Below are positions 9,212-18,732 of a stretch of DNA of 64,000 nucleotides, piece by piece; position 1 is the first letter of the stretch; each line of letters begins with the position of its first letter. The DNA is from JARRKU01 sp963675565. Its GTDB lineage: Bacteria; Desulfobacterota; Desulfobacteria; Desulfobacterales; Desulfosarcinaceae. The position numbers and the translations under genes are program-made. The notes beneath the pieces were generated by a model. That model did no database searches. It had not been told where the DNA came from and saw only the letters and a list, made by a program, of their open reading frames with translations. The stretch lies in contig CAXXYD010000004.1 of the NCBI GenBank assembly GCA_963675565.2, forward strand, positions 558,001-622,000, in the 5' to 3' direction.

Positions 9212-9646
9212 ATGCATTTGAAGAATCCTGTAAGCCAAATCTGCATGATGATGGCCGTGCTCGGCCTGATGCTGGTCTGGAGCGGCTGTGCTACGGCCCC
9301 GCCGCCGGCCAATGTCAAAGCCGTACACTGCGACACGGCCAAAATCACCTGGGAGGTGGCCCCCGAAGCCGAACTCACCGAACTGGCCTGCAGCATGGGC
9401 AAGCAGGGCACGGACCCGGCGCTTATCTTCACGGCCAGTCTGAAAAACATCAGCGACCGGCCGCTGCGTTTTAAAATGCTTGTCTTCCTGCTGGACATGG
9501 ATAAGGCCAACGGCCACCTGGTGCCGCGTACGGGAAAACCACCGGTTGTCGCACCGGGTGCCTCGGAAACGGTCAAAATCCCCTTTATCAAAACCACGAC
9601 CATGCCCGGGAAAATGCTGGTTCGGGTCACAACCATGAGTGAGTAG
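9212..9646 (+). CDS. Predicted lipoprotein, DUF1425/YcfL-like
   Basis: 144 residues from an ATG with AAGGAGG upstream. The signal sequence ends in VWSGC, a lipobox. The mature part contains a beta-sandwich-like stretch (DPALIFTASLKNISDRPLRFKMLVFLLD) resembling the YcfL-type periplasmic domain that describes strengthening of N-terminal interactions; this match is by eye and weak. It lies 34 bases upstream of the TAXI solute-binding gene and could be co-transcribed with it, though a lipoprotein is not a standard part of TAXI transporters. Confidence 0.6.
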   Translation: MHLKNPVSQICMMMAVLGLMLVWSGCATAPPPANVKAVHCDTAKITWEVAPEAELTELACSMGKQGTDPALIFTASLKNISDRPLRFKMLVFLLDMDKANGHLVPRTGKPPVVAPGASETVKIPFIKTTTMPGKMLVRVTTMSE

Positions 9647-9680
9647 CAAACCCCATCGATGATCCAATGGAGGAGGAAAT

Positions 9681-10664
9681 ATGAGACACCCCAGAAAATA
9701 TCGCTGGCTTTTGATTATTGCTGTACTGACCTTTACGCTGCTCACTGCCGGTGCAGCCGCCGCTAAAACCCAGTTCATCTCCATCGGTACCGGCGGTACC
9801 GGCGGAATATACTATCCCTACGGCGGCGGCGTGGCCGAAATCTGGTCCAAGTATGTGCCCGGTATCAAGGCAGTCGCCGAAGTCACCGGCGCCAGCGTGG
9901 AGAATGTCAAGTTGGCCCACAAGGGCGAAACCGTGGTGGGCGAGGTCATGGGCGACGTTGCCGTGGCCGGCTTTCAGGGACTTTCCAAGTTCCAGGGTAA
10001 AAAGCACGATATTCTGAGCATGGCCGTCATGTACCCCAATCTGCTGCAGGTGGTCGCGCTGAAATCCAGCGGCATCACCAACCTCGAACAGGTCAAGGGA
10101 CGCAATATCAGCACGGGCAGTCCGGGCAGCGGCACCAACTTCATGGCCGAAGCGGTGTTGAAGGCCCTTGGCATCGAAAAGAGCGACTACAAGGACAGCC
10201 GGCTTTCATTCACCGAAAGTGCGAACGCCCTGCGCGACGGCACCATCGAGGTAGGTTTCTGGTCAGTGGGACCGGGCACCAGTTCCATCCTGGATCTGGC
10301 CACCACCCACGATATTCATATCATCGGCATCACCCCGCAACAAACGGAAAAAATCCTCTCGGCCAACGACACCTATTCATCCGTCGATCTTGGCGGAGGC
10401 GTATACCGCGGGGTCGACCAGCCGGTGCCCACCATCGGCGTATGGAACGTAATGATCTGTCAGGCCAGCCTCGACACCGGCATGGTGTACAATCTGGCCA
10501 AGGCCCTTTACGAACACAACGACTACCTGGTCAAGATTCATCCGTCGGCGGCCTATACCACACCACAAAACGCGATCAAATATTCACCCATACCGCTGCA
10601 TCCGGGCACCATCAAATACCTCAAGGAAAAAGGAGTTGCCGTACCCGCCAAGCTCATGCCCTGA
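9681..10664 (+). CDS. TAXI-family TRAP transporter solute-binding protein
   Basis: 327 residues with a Sec signal peptide (cleavage near AAAA-KT at about 29). The mature N-terminus FISIGTGGTGGIYYPYGGG is the TAXI-TRAP signature, followed by the GSPGSGTNFMAEAVLKALG segment. It should bind an organic acid or amino-acid-like ligand in the periplasm and pass it to the membrane permease two genes downstream. The ribosome binding site is GGAGGA. Substrate cannot be told from the sequence. Confidence 0.9.
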   Translation: MRHPRKYRWLLIIAVLTFTLLTAGAAAAKTQFISIGTGGTGGIYYPYGGGVAEIWSKYVPGIKAVAEVTGASVENVKLAHKGETVVGEVMGDVAVAGFQGLSKFQGKKHDILSMAVMYPNLLQVVALKSSGITNLEQVKGRNISTGSPGSGTNFMAEAVLKALGIEKSDYKDSRLSFTESANALRDGTIEVGFWSVGPGTSSILDLATTHDIHIIGITPQQTEKILSANDTYSSVDLGGGVYRGVDQPVPTIGVWNVMICQASLDTGMVYNLAKALYEHNDYLVKIHPSAAYTTPQNAIKYSPIPLHPGTIKYLKEKGVAVPAKLMP

Positions 10665-10683
10665 GCGGGACAATGGCCACCAT

Positions 10684-11226
10684 ATGGAAAAACGCTGGAT
10701 TTGGGCAGCGCTCGGCGTCATGGCGGGCGCTGCCGTTTTCATGGGAACTTTTCTTCCCGGCGGATTGCTGCTTCGTGTCGCACCGGTTCGGGGAGGACCG
10801 CCCCTGGCTGAAATTGCACTTGCGCCCGCGGAGCGCTTCACCATCCGCTACAACCATTCCGTGGAAAATGCACCAATATGGGAAACCCACAGCGTGGATT
10901 CAAAGGGGCGCATATATATCGAAGAGGAGCGCTATCTCAAGTTTGGCGCCGGTATGGGCAAAATGCCGGGTGTGGGGCGCATGGTCCGGCGCGGGCCCTA
11001 TGAAGTGATCGAGGCCATGCATATGCCCACCGGCGACTTCGTGCTGCGTATCGGCTCGCCCGGGGTGGATCACACCCTGATTGCCGGCGGCCGTATGCTC
11101 AATCTTTCCGCCATCGCACCACACACGGCGGTTCAGTTTTCGGCACGCCCCATCAGTTGGCTGAGCCAGATGAGACGCCGCTGGCATAATCGATCCACCC
11201 CCTGGGACAAGGCCGGGAGACAATAG
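10684..11226 (+). CDS. DUF1850 protein of TAXI-TRAP operons
   Basis: 180 residues with one N-terminal membrane segment (about 6-30) and the DUF1850 features RFTIRYNHSVENAPIWET and YLKFGAGMGKMPG. DUF1850 genes characteristically sit between the TAXI binding protein and the fused permease, exactly as here (19 bases after the first, 12 before the second). Its function is unknown; a periplasmic accessory role in transport is plausible. The ribosome binding site is weak, so translation may depend on coupling. Confidence 0.8.
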   Translation: MEKRWIWAALGVMAGAAVFMGTFLPGGLLLRVAPVRGGPPLAEIALAPAERFTIRYNHSVENAPIWETHSVDSKGRIYIEEERYLKFGAGMGKMPGVGRMVRRGPYEVIEAMHMPTGDFVLRIGSPGVDHTLIAGGRMLNLSAIAPHTAVQFSARPISWLSQMRRRWHNRSTPWDKAGRQ

Positions 11227-11238
11227 GACGTACTTCAC

Positions 11239-13230
11239 GTGGGAAAACAACCCAACCAAGCCACCACAAGCATTGCCATGCTGACGGCAAAAGTCGTCAC
11301 CGTGGTGGCCATATCGCTGAGCATTTACCAGCTCTATACCGCCGGCATCACCGCGCTTACGGCCCTGGTCCAGCGCTCCATTCACCTGGCCGCCATCCTG
11401 GCCCTGACGTTTTTGCTCAAACCGGCATTCAAATCCGTATCCAAGGACCGCCTCAACCTGTGGACCGTACTGGACTGGCTGCTGGTGGCAGCGTCCATTG
11501 TGTGTACCGTTTACATATGCGTTAACCTAACAGCGATTTTCGAACGCCAGGGCGACTGGCTGCCGATGGATCGCGTGGTGAGCATCGTGGGCACGCTGCT
11601 GGTGATGGAAGCGTGCCGTCGGGTCATCGGCCTGACCATGACCGGCATCTGCCTGGCCGCCATTTTATACGCCCACTTCGGCCCCTACATGCCCGAACTG
11701 ATTATCCACAAGGGGTACAGCATCGAACGCATCACCACCACCTTGTGGCTCACCACGGAGGGCATCTTCGGCCTGCCCATCGGCGTTGCGGCCACATTCG
11801 TCTATGTTTTCGTTCTGTTCGGCGCTTTTCTCGAATCCACAGGCGGCGGAAATTTTTTTATCGAACTGGCCCATGCCCTTACCGGGCGATTCTCCGGCGG
11901 GCCGGCCAAAACATCGGTGGTGGCCTCCGGGTTCATGGGATCGGTGTCCGGCTCTGCGGTGGGCAACGTGGTGGCCACCGGCTCGTTTACCATCCCCATG
12001 ATGAAAAAGGTGGGCTACCGGCCCCACGTGGCCGGGGCCATCGAAGCGGCCGCCTCCACCGGCGGCCAGCTCATGCCGCCCATCATGGGCGCCGGCGCCT
12101 TTCTCATGGCCGAATTTACCAACACCTCGTACCTGACCATTATCAAAGTCGCCCTGGTACCGGCCATCATGTACTACATCACCGTACTGTGTTTTGTGCA
12201 TTTTGAAGCCAAGAAACAAGGGCTGCACGGCCAGCCCAAAGAGAGCCTGCCCAGATTCTGGCACGTGATCCGCGAAGGGCTGCATTTCATCATTCCGGTG
12301 ATCATCCTGATCTATGTACTGGTATCCAACTACTCGCCCATGATGGCCGGATTCGTAGCCGTGGTGAGCACCGTGGCCACCAGCCTGGCCGCCGAAAGCT
12401 GGCGCTGGTTTTTCAGCCGCTCACACGGCGGCAGCCGAACCGAACGCGCCAACCAGTTTATCGGCCGGCAGACACGGCTCAATCTCGGTGCCATGGAAAA
12501 GGGCGCCCGCAACGCCGTCATGGTATCCGTGGCCTGCGCGGCAGCCGGTATCATCGTGGGCATGGTAACCCTTACCGGGATGGGGCTTAAATTTTCTTCC
12601 CTGGTCCTGGAGCTCAGCTTCGGCATTAAGGCCCTGGCCATCCTGCTGATCGGCGCCGCGTCGCTGGTCCTGGGCATGGGGCTGCCGGTAACGGCCAGCT
12701 ATATCGTTCTGGCCACTTTGGCCGGCCCGGCCCTGCTGGACATGGGTGTTCCCCTGCTGGTCTCCCACATGATCGTATTCTGGTACTCCCAGGACGCCAA
12801 CGTCACTCCCCCGGTGAGCCTGGCCAGCTTTGCCGGCGCGGGCGTGGCCAATGCCAACCCCATGCAGACTGCTTTCACTTCATGGAAGCTGGCCAAGGGG
12901 CTTTACATCATTCCGCTGGTCATGGCCTACCGTCCCCTTCTGGGGGTGGGCAAAACCTACTCGCTGATGCACTGGAGCGTGGTTTCAACCATGATCACCA
13001 CCACCCTCGGACTGGTGGCCTTTGCCGCGGCCATCGAACGGTATTTCATTCGCAAGGCGACATGGCTGGAAACCGGACTGTTTCTTTGCGCCGCAGCCGG
13101 TCTGCTATGGCCCACGGTCTGGCCGGACCTGGCGGGCCTGGCCGCCTTTGCAGCCGCGATAGTGCTCCAGAAATTGCGTAAAGCAGAAAACGACCCTTCC
13201 GCCTTGACCCCGCAAACCGGGGGAGGATAA
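11239..13230 (+). CDS. TRAP transporter permease, fused DctQM type
   Basis: 663 residues from a GTG start. The first about 150 residues form the DctQ-like four-helix part, and the rest is a DctM-like domain with many membrane helices. Family motifs include SGSAVGNVVATGSF, GGQLMPPIMGAGAF and GLPVTASYIVLATLAGPAL. It forms the sodium-coupled membrane channel served by the TAXI binding protein at 9681. The C-terminal extension after about residue 600 has more hydrophobic segments. Three genes (SBP, DUF1850, permease) form a tight operon. Confidence 0.92.
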   Translation: MGKQPNQATTSIAMLTAKVVTVVAISLSIYQLYTAGITALTALVQRSIHLAAILALTFLLKPAFKSVSKDRLNLWTVLDWLLVAASIVCTVYICVNLTAIFERQGDWLPMDRVVSIVGTLLVMEACRRVIGLTMTGICLAAILYAHFGPYMPELIIHKGYSIERITTTLWLTTEGIFGLPIGVAATFVYVFVLFGAFLESTGGGNFFIELAHALTGRFSGGPAKTSVVASGFMGSVSGSAVGNVVATGSFTIPMMKKVGYRPHVAGAIEAAASTGGQLMPPIMGAGAFLMAEFTNTSYLTIIKVALVPAIMYYITVLCFVHFEAKKQGLHGQPKESLPRFWHVIREGLHFIIPVIILIYVLVSNYSPMMAGFVAVVSTVATSLAAESWRWFFSRSHGGSRTERANQFIGRQTRLNLGAMEKGARNAVMVSVACAAAGIIVGMVTLTGMGLKFSSLVLELSFGIKALAILLIGAASLVLGMGLPVTASYIVLATLAGPALLDMGVPLLVSHMIVFWYSQDANVTPPVSLASFAGAGVANANPMQTAFTSWKLAKGLYIIPLVMAYRPLLGVGKTYSLMHWSVVSTMITTTLGLVAFAAAIERYFIRKATWLETGLFLCAAAGLLWPTVWPDLAGLAAFAAAIVLQKLRKAENDPSALTPQTGGG

Positions 13231-13355
13231 AAAACATATCCAAAAATAGGCCCGATTGCCCCATAGACCATTGCCGGCAATGCTGACGGAACCACCCGTG
13301 CGGCAATGACCGGCGATCTGTACCCTATTTTCCAAAAGCTGCATCTTGAATCATC

Positions 13356-14126
13356 ATGCTTGAATTGCTGAACGCTTTAGATCTGACCCCCTGGCAATGG
13401 TTTCTGGCGGCCCTGTGCGGCCTTGTCATCGGTGCCTCCAAAGCAGGATTGGCCGGCATGGGGTTTTTGGCCCTTTACATGCTGGCGGATATCTTCTGAA
13501 CCCGTGTCTCCACCGGCGTGGCCCTGCCCATGCTGCTGACGGCGGACTTTTTCGCGGTCACTTACTACAGCCGACAGGCCGACTGGAAGTATCTGCTCAA
13601 ATTGATTCCCTGGGTTACCGCCGGTCTGCTCATCGCCCTGGCGACAGGCAACCGCGTTTCCGACCGGACCTTTGGAGTGATTTTTGCCGTTACTCTTTTG
13701 GCTGGCATAATGATCATGCTCTGGCGGGACTTGCGCAGGAAAAATATCAGTATCCCCAGCCAGGGCTGGTTTCCAGGTATCATGGGCCTTTTGGCCGGCT
13801 TTGCCACCATGATCGGCAATGCGGCAGGCCCCATGATGTCCCTGTACCTTCTTTCCATGCGCCTGCCCAAGACCGTCTTCATCGGGACAGGGGCCTGGTT
13901 CTATCTGACCGTGAATATTGCCAAGGTCCCCCTGCACCTGTTTGTATGGCACACGATCACACCGCAAACACTGGTCTTTAACCTGGTCACGGCGCCCTTT
14001 ATCGTCCTTGGGATCATGGGCGGCATATACTCCGTAAAACGCATCCCGGAAAAGGCCTACCGCATCCTGGTCATGGCCGGCGTCACCCTTGCCGCTGCCA
14101 TGCTTGTGGCCAAATTTCTGCTTTAA
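13356..14126 (+). pseudogene. TauE/SafE-type sulfite/anion exporter interrupted by in-frame TGA
   Basis: A 257-codon frame reads MLELLNALDLTPWQWFLAA... and matches TauE/SafE throughout, with eight-helix character and normal length, but codon 48 (13497-13499) is TGA. Homology continues without frame change on both sides: GASKAGLAGMG before, TRVSTGVALPMLLTADFFAV after. The stop falls where this subfamily usually has Gly or Ala, so one base change from GGA would create it. Downstream translation could restart at 13518 but would lose helix 1. It may be a pseudogene, a sequence error or recoding; the first is most likely. It follows the TAXI operon by 125 bases. Confidence 0.75.
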
Positions 14127-14166
14127 TGGTCCATCCCGGCAGAAAGCCGGCCATTTGGCCTTGTAT

Positions 14167-14206
14167 ATTGCACGTGTATGTCTATATTGGCCAACACGCG
14201 TGCAAT
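14167..14206. terminator. Inverted repeat after the TauE-like gene, possible terminator
   Basis: ATTGCACGTGT and ACACGCGTGCAAT face each other across about 16 bases, one base being unpaired. A short T-rich run (ATATTTCTTTTT) follows on the plus strand, so it may end the TAXI/TauE transcript. An operator is the alternative. Confidence 0.35.
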
Positions 14207-14348
14207 ATTTCTTTTTGCACCACAGGGGCCTTTTTTACGGATTCCGACTTGATTAAGGGATCAAACCCGTATAAAGGCGGTTGCTCCGCCAAAATGGCGG
14301 CATGTTATGACAAAACGAATACGAGCCAGAGCTCACAGGAGAAACATC

Positions 14349-14900
14349 ATGACCCATCCAGATCAGTTTACATTTTACGGTGGCGGACATCGCGGCACGG
14401 AAGCCGAATTCGGCCGGCAGGCGGAACAATTCGGCATTGGCGAAGTCAACTACTCATTCGAAGGGCACCAGCCGGACCGCAAAAAAGGTTTGGTCATTCT
14501 CTCACCCGAAGAATTGAAAAAGGGGGATATCAGCATGGAGATCGTCTCCATGCGAATGAACCGAAAATATTCCCAGGCCTCAAAAATCCGCAAAGTCTTT
14601 CAATCGATTTTCCATATGGTCAACAGCGGACTGCAGGTTTTCACCGTGGGTTGGATTCAGCCGGATGATACGGTTAAAGGCGGTACAGGCTGGGCTGTGG
14701 AACTGGGCAAGCTGTTCAACCGCCCACTGAGCGTTTTCGACCAGGATCGCAACCAATGGTACACCTGGAAAGATAACAATTGGGTGCAAGACCTGCCTAA
14801 GGTGGAGCATTCGACATTCGTGGGCACGGGCACCCGCAATCTCACCGACACGGGCAAGCAGGCGATCAAAGATCTGTTCACCCGTTCTTTCAAGCCATAG
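14349..14900 (+). CDS. SLOG-like Rossmann-fold protein, function unknown
   Basis: 183 residues from an ATG preceded by CAGGAGAAACATC. It begins FTFYGGGHRGTEAEFG and later shows GGTGWAVELGKLFNRPLSVFDQ and FVGTGTRNLTDTGKQAI. These glycine-rich turns separated by a Rossmann pattern resemble YpsA/LOG (SLOG) nucleotide-binding proteins, some of which sense NAD- or ADP-ribose-related ligands. The assignment is by eye. It is monocistronic, with no effector gene next to it that would mark a defence system. Confidence 0.5.
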   Translation: MTHPDQFTFYGGGHRGTEAEFGRQAEQFGIGEVNYSFEGHQPDRKKGLVILSPEELKKGDISMEIVSMRMNRKYSQASKIRKVFQSIFHMVNSGLQVFTVGWIQPDDTVKGGTGWAVELGKLFNRPLSVFDQDRNQWYTWKDNNWVQDLPKVEHSTFVGTGTRNLTDTGKQAIKDLFTRSFKP

Positions 14901-15002
14901 CGGTTTTGAAGCAGGGGGGCCGGATTGATCCCGGTTATCGGGCGGCATGCATCATGCCGTTGCGGCAGTCGGGATATTCACACCGTCTCGGCGGCTGCAC
15001 CG

Positions 15003-15467
15003 CTAAGCAGTTCCGCGGTACTTTTTTTGGATCCCTTTAAGAAAATATCGCAAAACCTGATCTTTACAGGCCCGGTAATGTTTATGCGCCGGTTTGCGGA
15101 AAAATGCGCTTAATTCGTGTTTGCTCAGGCTGAAATCGGCCAAGGCCAGAATTTTTAGAACATCTTCAGCTTTGAGGTTCAATGCGATCTTTAATTTCCT
15201 GAAAATAATATTGTTCGTTAAACGTTTTTCCGGTTCAGGTTGCGGCCCTTCTTTTTTACCCCGTTGGTCAATGATCAAACCATCCAAAAAAATCGCCAGG
15301 AAAGTGTCGGGGCATTCCGCATATCCGGGATCGCCGTCCTTTTTGAGCCAGCTGCTGATCTGGCCCCGTGTTAACGGTTGAGGCGCCCGTTCGAATAACG
15401 CGTTCATTTTAGCATCGCTGAAATCGAAAATATACCGGATGCGGCGCATGATGTCGTTATTGGTCAT
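15003..15467 (-). CDS. DUF1456 family protein (YehS-like)
   Basis: 154 residues with two tandem DUF1456 repeats. Each begins with a TNNDI/TNNIIFRKLKIALNL-type segment (residues 2-20 and about 83-105) and each ends in an FxRKxxH-like or SWLKKDGDPGY segment. E. coli YehS is the reference member; its function is unknown. The protein is basic and soluble. There are no operon partners: both neighbours are more than 100 bases away. Confidence 0.8.
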   Translation of the reverse strand: MTNNDIMRRIRYIFDFSDAKMNALFERAPQPLTRGQISSWLKKDGDPGYAECPDTFLAIFLDGLIIDQRGKKEGPQPEPEKRLTNNIIFRKLKIALNLKAEDVLKILALADFSLSKHELSAFFRKPAHKHYRACKDQVLRYFLKGIQKKYRGTA

Positions 15468-15748
15468 TAATGTCCCCTATTGTCGTAAGCGTTTCATTAA
15501 ATATCCTTTATTTTCAAGTTCCGGCTTGATCGCAAGCCGTCAGGCGCCCGCCGCGGCGTGATATGCCGCATCTTTATCGACAAGCCAACCAGCGGGCGGG
15601 AAAAAAGCCCTGAAAATATCCAATACACCGTTAGATACCCGTAATTCAAAAAAATTATACGCCCCGACCGAGGTATTTACCCAAACTAAAAAAACATATG
15701 GGCGACAATATAACCAAACGGTCTTTTATGAAACCGTATTCCGGGCAA

Positions 15749-16198
15749 TTACCTTTTGGTGTGATCGATAAAAAGCGCCTCCATCCCCGGTGTATCCGAC
15801 GGCTTTCCCGGTTGATACACATATCCCGACAATCGTGCATAGTTGTCCAGGTCGCCCCGCCAGATGTATGTAATTTCATATTTAATTCCCGCTCGGACAA
15901 ACCTGACCCGAAGCACGTCGGCATCATCGGGGCCGAGGGCCTGTTCAATTTTTCCCTCACCTTTCACCATTTCACCTTGGATGTCGCGTGCAACAGTGAG
16001 GCACCCCTTTTCATAAGAAAGAACGACTTTGCCATAATAGGTCTTTTCGCTATCCAATTCTTTGCCGATAACGATGTAATGACCGGCCAGGAATCCATAC
16101 AAAGATTCATCGTCCCCGACGCTCTCCGCTGTCGCGGTATGGGCTGCAAGAACCGACAATAGCCCGGATAATAACATGACTTTAATGATACAATTCAT
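15749..16198 (-). CDS. Secreted protein of unknown function
   Basis: 149 residues. The N-terminus MNCIIKVMLLSGLLSVLAAHTATA is a signal peptide, probably cleaved after TATA. The mature part (about 125 residues) has alternating short beta-like segments (TYYGKVVLSYEKGCLTVARDI; LRVRFVRAGIKYEITYIWRG), suggesting a small beta-barrel or sandwich. No family is recognised. It stands alone on the minus strand. Confidence 0.55.
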   Translation of the reverse strand: MNCIIKVMLLSGLLSVLAAHTATAESVGDDESLYGFLAGHYIVIGKELDSEKTYYGKVVLSYEKGCLTVARDIQGEMVKGEGKIEQALGPDDADVLRVRFVRAGIKYEITYIWRGDLDNYARLSGYVYQPGKPSDTPGMEALFIDHTKR

Positions 16199-16508
16199 GA
16201 CCCATCTTTCGAATGCAGATTAAATTCTACTGTCATTTATACGCCCGTCACATTTACCTGCCGCGGAGGAACCGGGCCGGCTGAAAATACGGTGGATAAT
16301 GACGCCGTCTTGACTGAGCACCCCCATGTCTTCCAAAATACAAAAAAATTTGTTACCCAATTATTTTTCACTTTTCCCCCATATTTTGAATCGCGAACGG
16401 ATTCCACAACTCCGATGAAGCCAGAGTCGGTACTCATTCCAAAAAAGGCCAACTTTCAAGAGACTCTTGGCTACTGCCCTCAATCCCTCCTTCCTTTATG
16501 GTGATTGG

Positions 16509-16979
16509 CTATGCCTTTGCTTTAAGTTCACGAATTGCCTTCAGCAGCGCTTCTCGATTTTTTCCTGACTTCATCCATTTTGGAAGCCTGCTGGCTAGAG
16601 ATGAATTATGCCACCCCCGCTTTTCGTCCATTTCCCGCTCCCTGTGTTTAGCGGAAACATAGGACTCAAGGAATTCAAGGTGCCTGATATTAAACGCCCA
16701 TAAGGGGTGACCACCGCAATTTGTCTTCAACCAAAGATCGAAACCGAAATATCCATCTGTTGGATTTTCGTTGTACCAATAAAATGAACGGCCATTTGTA
16801 GGATTCTCCGCAGTATAGCCACACTCAAAGCATGAGCATCTCACCCGATCATCATCGTAGGGAACGACAAAAGCTTTTTGGGCACAGTTTGGACAAAGAA
16901 CCAATACCGGGTCATCCAGAGTTGGCTTGCTTATAGTGAAACGGTGCTCTCTATTTTCTTTGAATCGGTGTTCTTTCAT
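16509..16979 (-). CDS. Zinc-ribbon protein of unknown function
   Basis: 156 residues from the ATG at 16979 (MKEHRFKENREHRF). An open frame extends to 17141 but that part does not look coding, so the shorter start is chosen; the ribosome binding site is weak either way. A zinc ribbon is formed by CPNC and CSCFEC about 20 residues apart, near residues 29-55. The rest includes a Trp/Tyr-rich stretch (FYWYNENPTDGYFGFDLWLKTNCGG) and a basic C-terminus ending in a predicted helix. Similar small proteins occur as uncharacterised TFIIB-type zinc-ribbon entries. Nucleic-acid binding is a guess. Confidence 0.5.
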   Translation of the reverse strand: MKEHRFKENREHRFTISKPTLDDPVLVLCPNCAQKAFVVPYDDDRVRCSCFECGYTAENPTNGRSFYWYNENPTDGYFGFDLWLKTNCGGHPLWAFNIRHLEFLESYVSAKHREREMDEKRGWHNSSLASRLPKWMKSGKNREALLKAIRELKAKA

Positions 16980-17060
16980 TATTCTGATGGGCGCACACGT
17001 TAAATAAGCCGGCCGGTGATCTCGCCGGTCCGGAGAAACATAGCGAACGTTCTTAGACGA

Positions 17061-17212
17061 CTTGATGTTGAATGTGTATTTTGGTGGTACTGGCACGCTG
17101 GTCTGTGTGCACAGCACCATATCAAATTTGTCCCTGGTCACGCATTATACATGAAAGCCCTCCATGACGGCAAAACAAAAAACGACCGGATCGATTCATA
17201 TAAACTGGCAAC
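17061..17212 (+). pseudogene. IS110/IS1111-type transposase relic (N-terminal fragment)
   Basis: About 50 codons translate as VECVFWWYWHAGLC... FVPGHALYMKALHDGKTKNDRIDSYKLA. The GHALYMKA-HGGK-KND-ID pattern is typical of the DEDD-transposase N-terminal region of IS110-family elements. No start, no remaining catalytic domain and no C-terminal half follow, so this is a relic. It sits in a 650-base stretch (16980-17633) with no intact gene, next to a 94-base repeat also found at 26709-26802. Confidence 0.7.
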
Positions 17213-17411
17213 ACGTCAACCAAGGAAGTACTCTACGGTCACCCGTATGGATATTTCCAACTGCCGCCCATCGATAATTGGACCCAATAAGAAGGTCTTG
17301 TTAATGGCTAAACCTTATCCGGAGACTATAGCCGTATTGCTGCGTCCGAAATTGGCCTGTTTGGAGTCTTCGGCAGGGCGGGAATGCGGATTCCAGGGCC
17401 GGACTGCAATA

Positions 17412-17505
17412 AGCGCACAACGGTCAGCCGAACAATTTCACATCGCACAACATGCTGTATTGATAGCGGTATTGACACACGAGCTGAGGACGGGTATACT
17501 CGGCG
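17412..17505. repeat. Dispersed 94-base repeat, copy 1
   Basis: This segment and 26709-26802 align over their whole length with roughly three quarters identity by eye, sharing TCGAACAATTT-like, ACAACATGC and GGTATAC blocks. Both copies lie beside transposase or IS-end debris, so they are probably parts of the same decayed mobile element. Confidence 0.5.
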
Positions 17506-17633
17506 AAGTAGAAATCAATTTCCTATCAATTATACCTATGAACTGGCGCCCGTGCAGTGGCAACCGACAGCCAATGCGCCATCACCTCTGGCCAAACGTC
17601 AATTACTAGACCTGCGCAAAGGACCGTCACCTC

Positions 17634-18704
17634 ATGAATGAACTCTTGGAAATCGCTTGCGGACTGTTGGAACGCGGTCAGGATTTTGTATTGGCACGCA
17701 TCACCAACCGCCGGGGATCTGCACCGCGCACGGCGGGCGCCCGTATGATCGTCGCCCGCGACGGCACCAGCCATGGCACCATCGGCGGCGGGTTGCTGGA
17801 AGCCCGTGCCATGGAAAACAGCCAGGGCGTATTCAACGACGGCATCAGCCGTATGCTGGCCTTCGATCTGAGCGAAGACGATATTTCGGCCATGGACATG
17901 ATCTGCGGCGGCAGCGTGGAAGTGCTGCTGGACTATTTCCGCGCCACGGACCGCAACCGGGAACTGTTCGCTTGCTGGCGAAAAATCTGCGCCGAGCGCC
18001 GGCAAGCCCTGTTTGTAACCGCCGTTCGGGAAAACGCCGGCGCCATCGAACGGATCGACCACTGCCTGCTGGGCGCCGGGGACATGGTTTGCGGCCACAT
18101 CCCCCTGTCCGACCGCTCTTTGAAAGTGGTCATGCAGGCCTGGGCGAATCAAACCGCTAAAGAAAACGCCATGATGACCATGGTCGTGGAAGAAACCGCC
18201 GTGATCGTCGAACCGGTCCTGAAATTTAAAACCGTTTACATATTCGGCGCCGGCCACGTTGCCCGGCCGACGGCGCAAATGGCCGCCATGGTGGCCTTTC
18301 GTGTGGCGGTCCTGGACGATCGAAAGGCGTTTGCCAATGCCCGGCGCTTTCCCGGGGCGGATGAAATTCATGTCCTGGCCGATTTTGACCATGCACTGGA
18401 CGGACTGTCCATTGATGCCGACAGCTATATTGTAATCCTGACACGCGGCCATCTTCATGATAAAACAGTCCTGGCGCAGGCCCTGCAAAGCAAAGCGGGA
18501 TACATCGGCATGATCGGCAGCCGCCGCAAGCGCGATGCCATATACGACGCCTTGTCCCGGGAGGGTTTTGGCGATGATGATCTGGAGCGCGTTTATTCCC
18601 CCATTGGGCTGTCCATCGGCGCCGATACACCGGAAGAAATCGCTTTGAGCATTGTGGCCGAACTGGTCCGGCACAGGGCCAATGCACCATTTCGATCGTT
18701 TTAA
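17634..18704 (+). CDS. XdhC/CoxI family protein (molybdenum hydroxylase maturation)
   Basis: 356 residues from an ATG with AAAGGA upstream. The N-terminal XdhC/CoxI domain reads GSAPRTAGARMIVARDGTSHGTIGGG. The C-terminal Rossmann domain has VYIFGAGHVARPTAQMA and ends in IGMIGSRRKRD. XdhC proteins bind and sulfurate the molybdenum cofactor and insert it into xanthine dehydrogenase-type enzymes. No such structural enzyme is in the window. The MobA-like gene starts 28 bases after the stop, or overlaps it if an earlier start is used. Confidence 0.88.
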   Translation: MNELLEIACGLLERGQDFVLARITNRRGSAPRTAGARMIVARDGTSHGTIGGGLLEARAMENSQGVFNDGISRMLAFDLSEDDISAMDMICGGSVEVLLDYFRATDRNRELFACWRKICAERRQALFVTAVRENAGAIERIDHCLLGAGDMVCGHIPLSDRSLKVVMQAWANQTAKENAMMTMVVEETAVIVEPVLKFKTVYIFGAGHVARPTAQMAAMVAFRVAVLDDRKAFANARRFPGADEIHVLADFDHALDGLSIDADSYIVILTRGHLHDKTVLAQALQSKAGYIGMIGSRRKRDAIYDALSREGFGDDDLERVYSPIGLSIGADTPEEIALSIVAELVRHRANAPFRSF

Positions 18705-18732
18705 GACAACCCTTGGTTTGCGGACAAAAGCG

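Noticed and set aside
13497..13499. TGA as a selenocysteine codon
   Set aside because: The aligned residue is normally Gly or Ala, not Cys, and the downstream hairpin is too weak for a convincing SECIS; kept only as an alternative.
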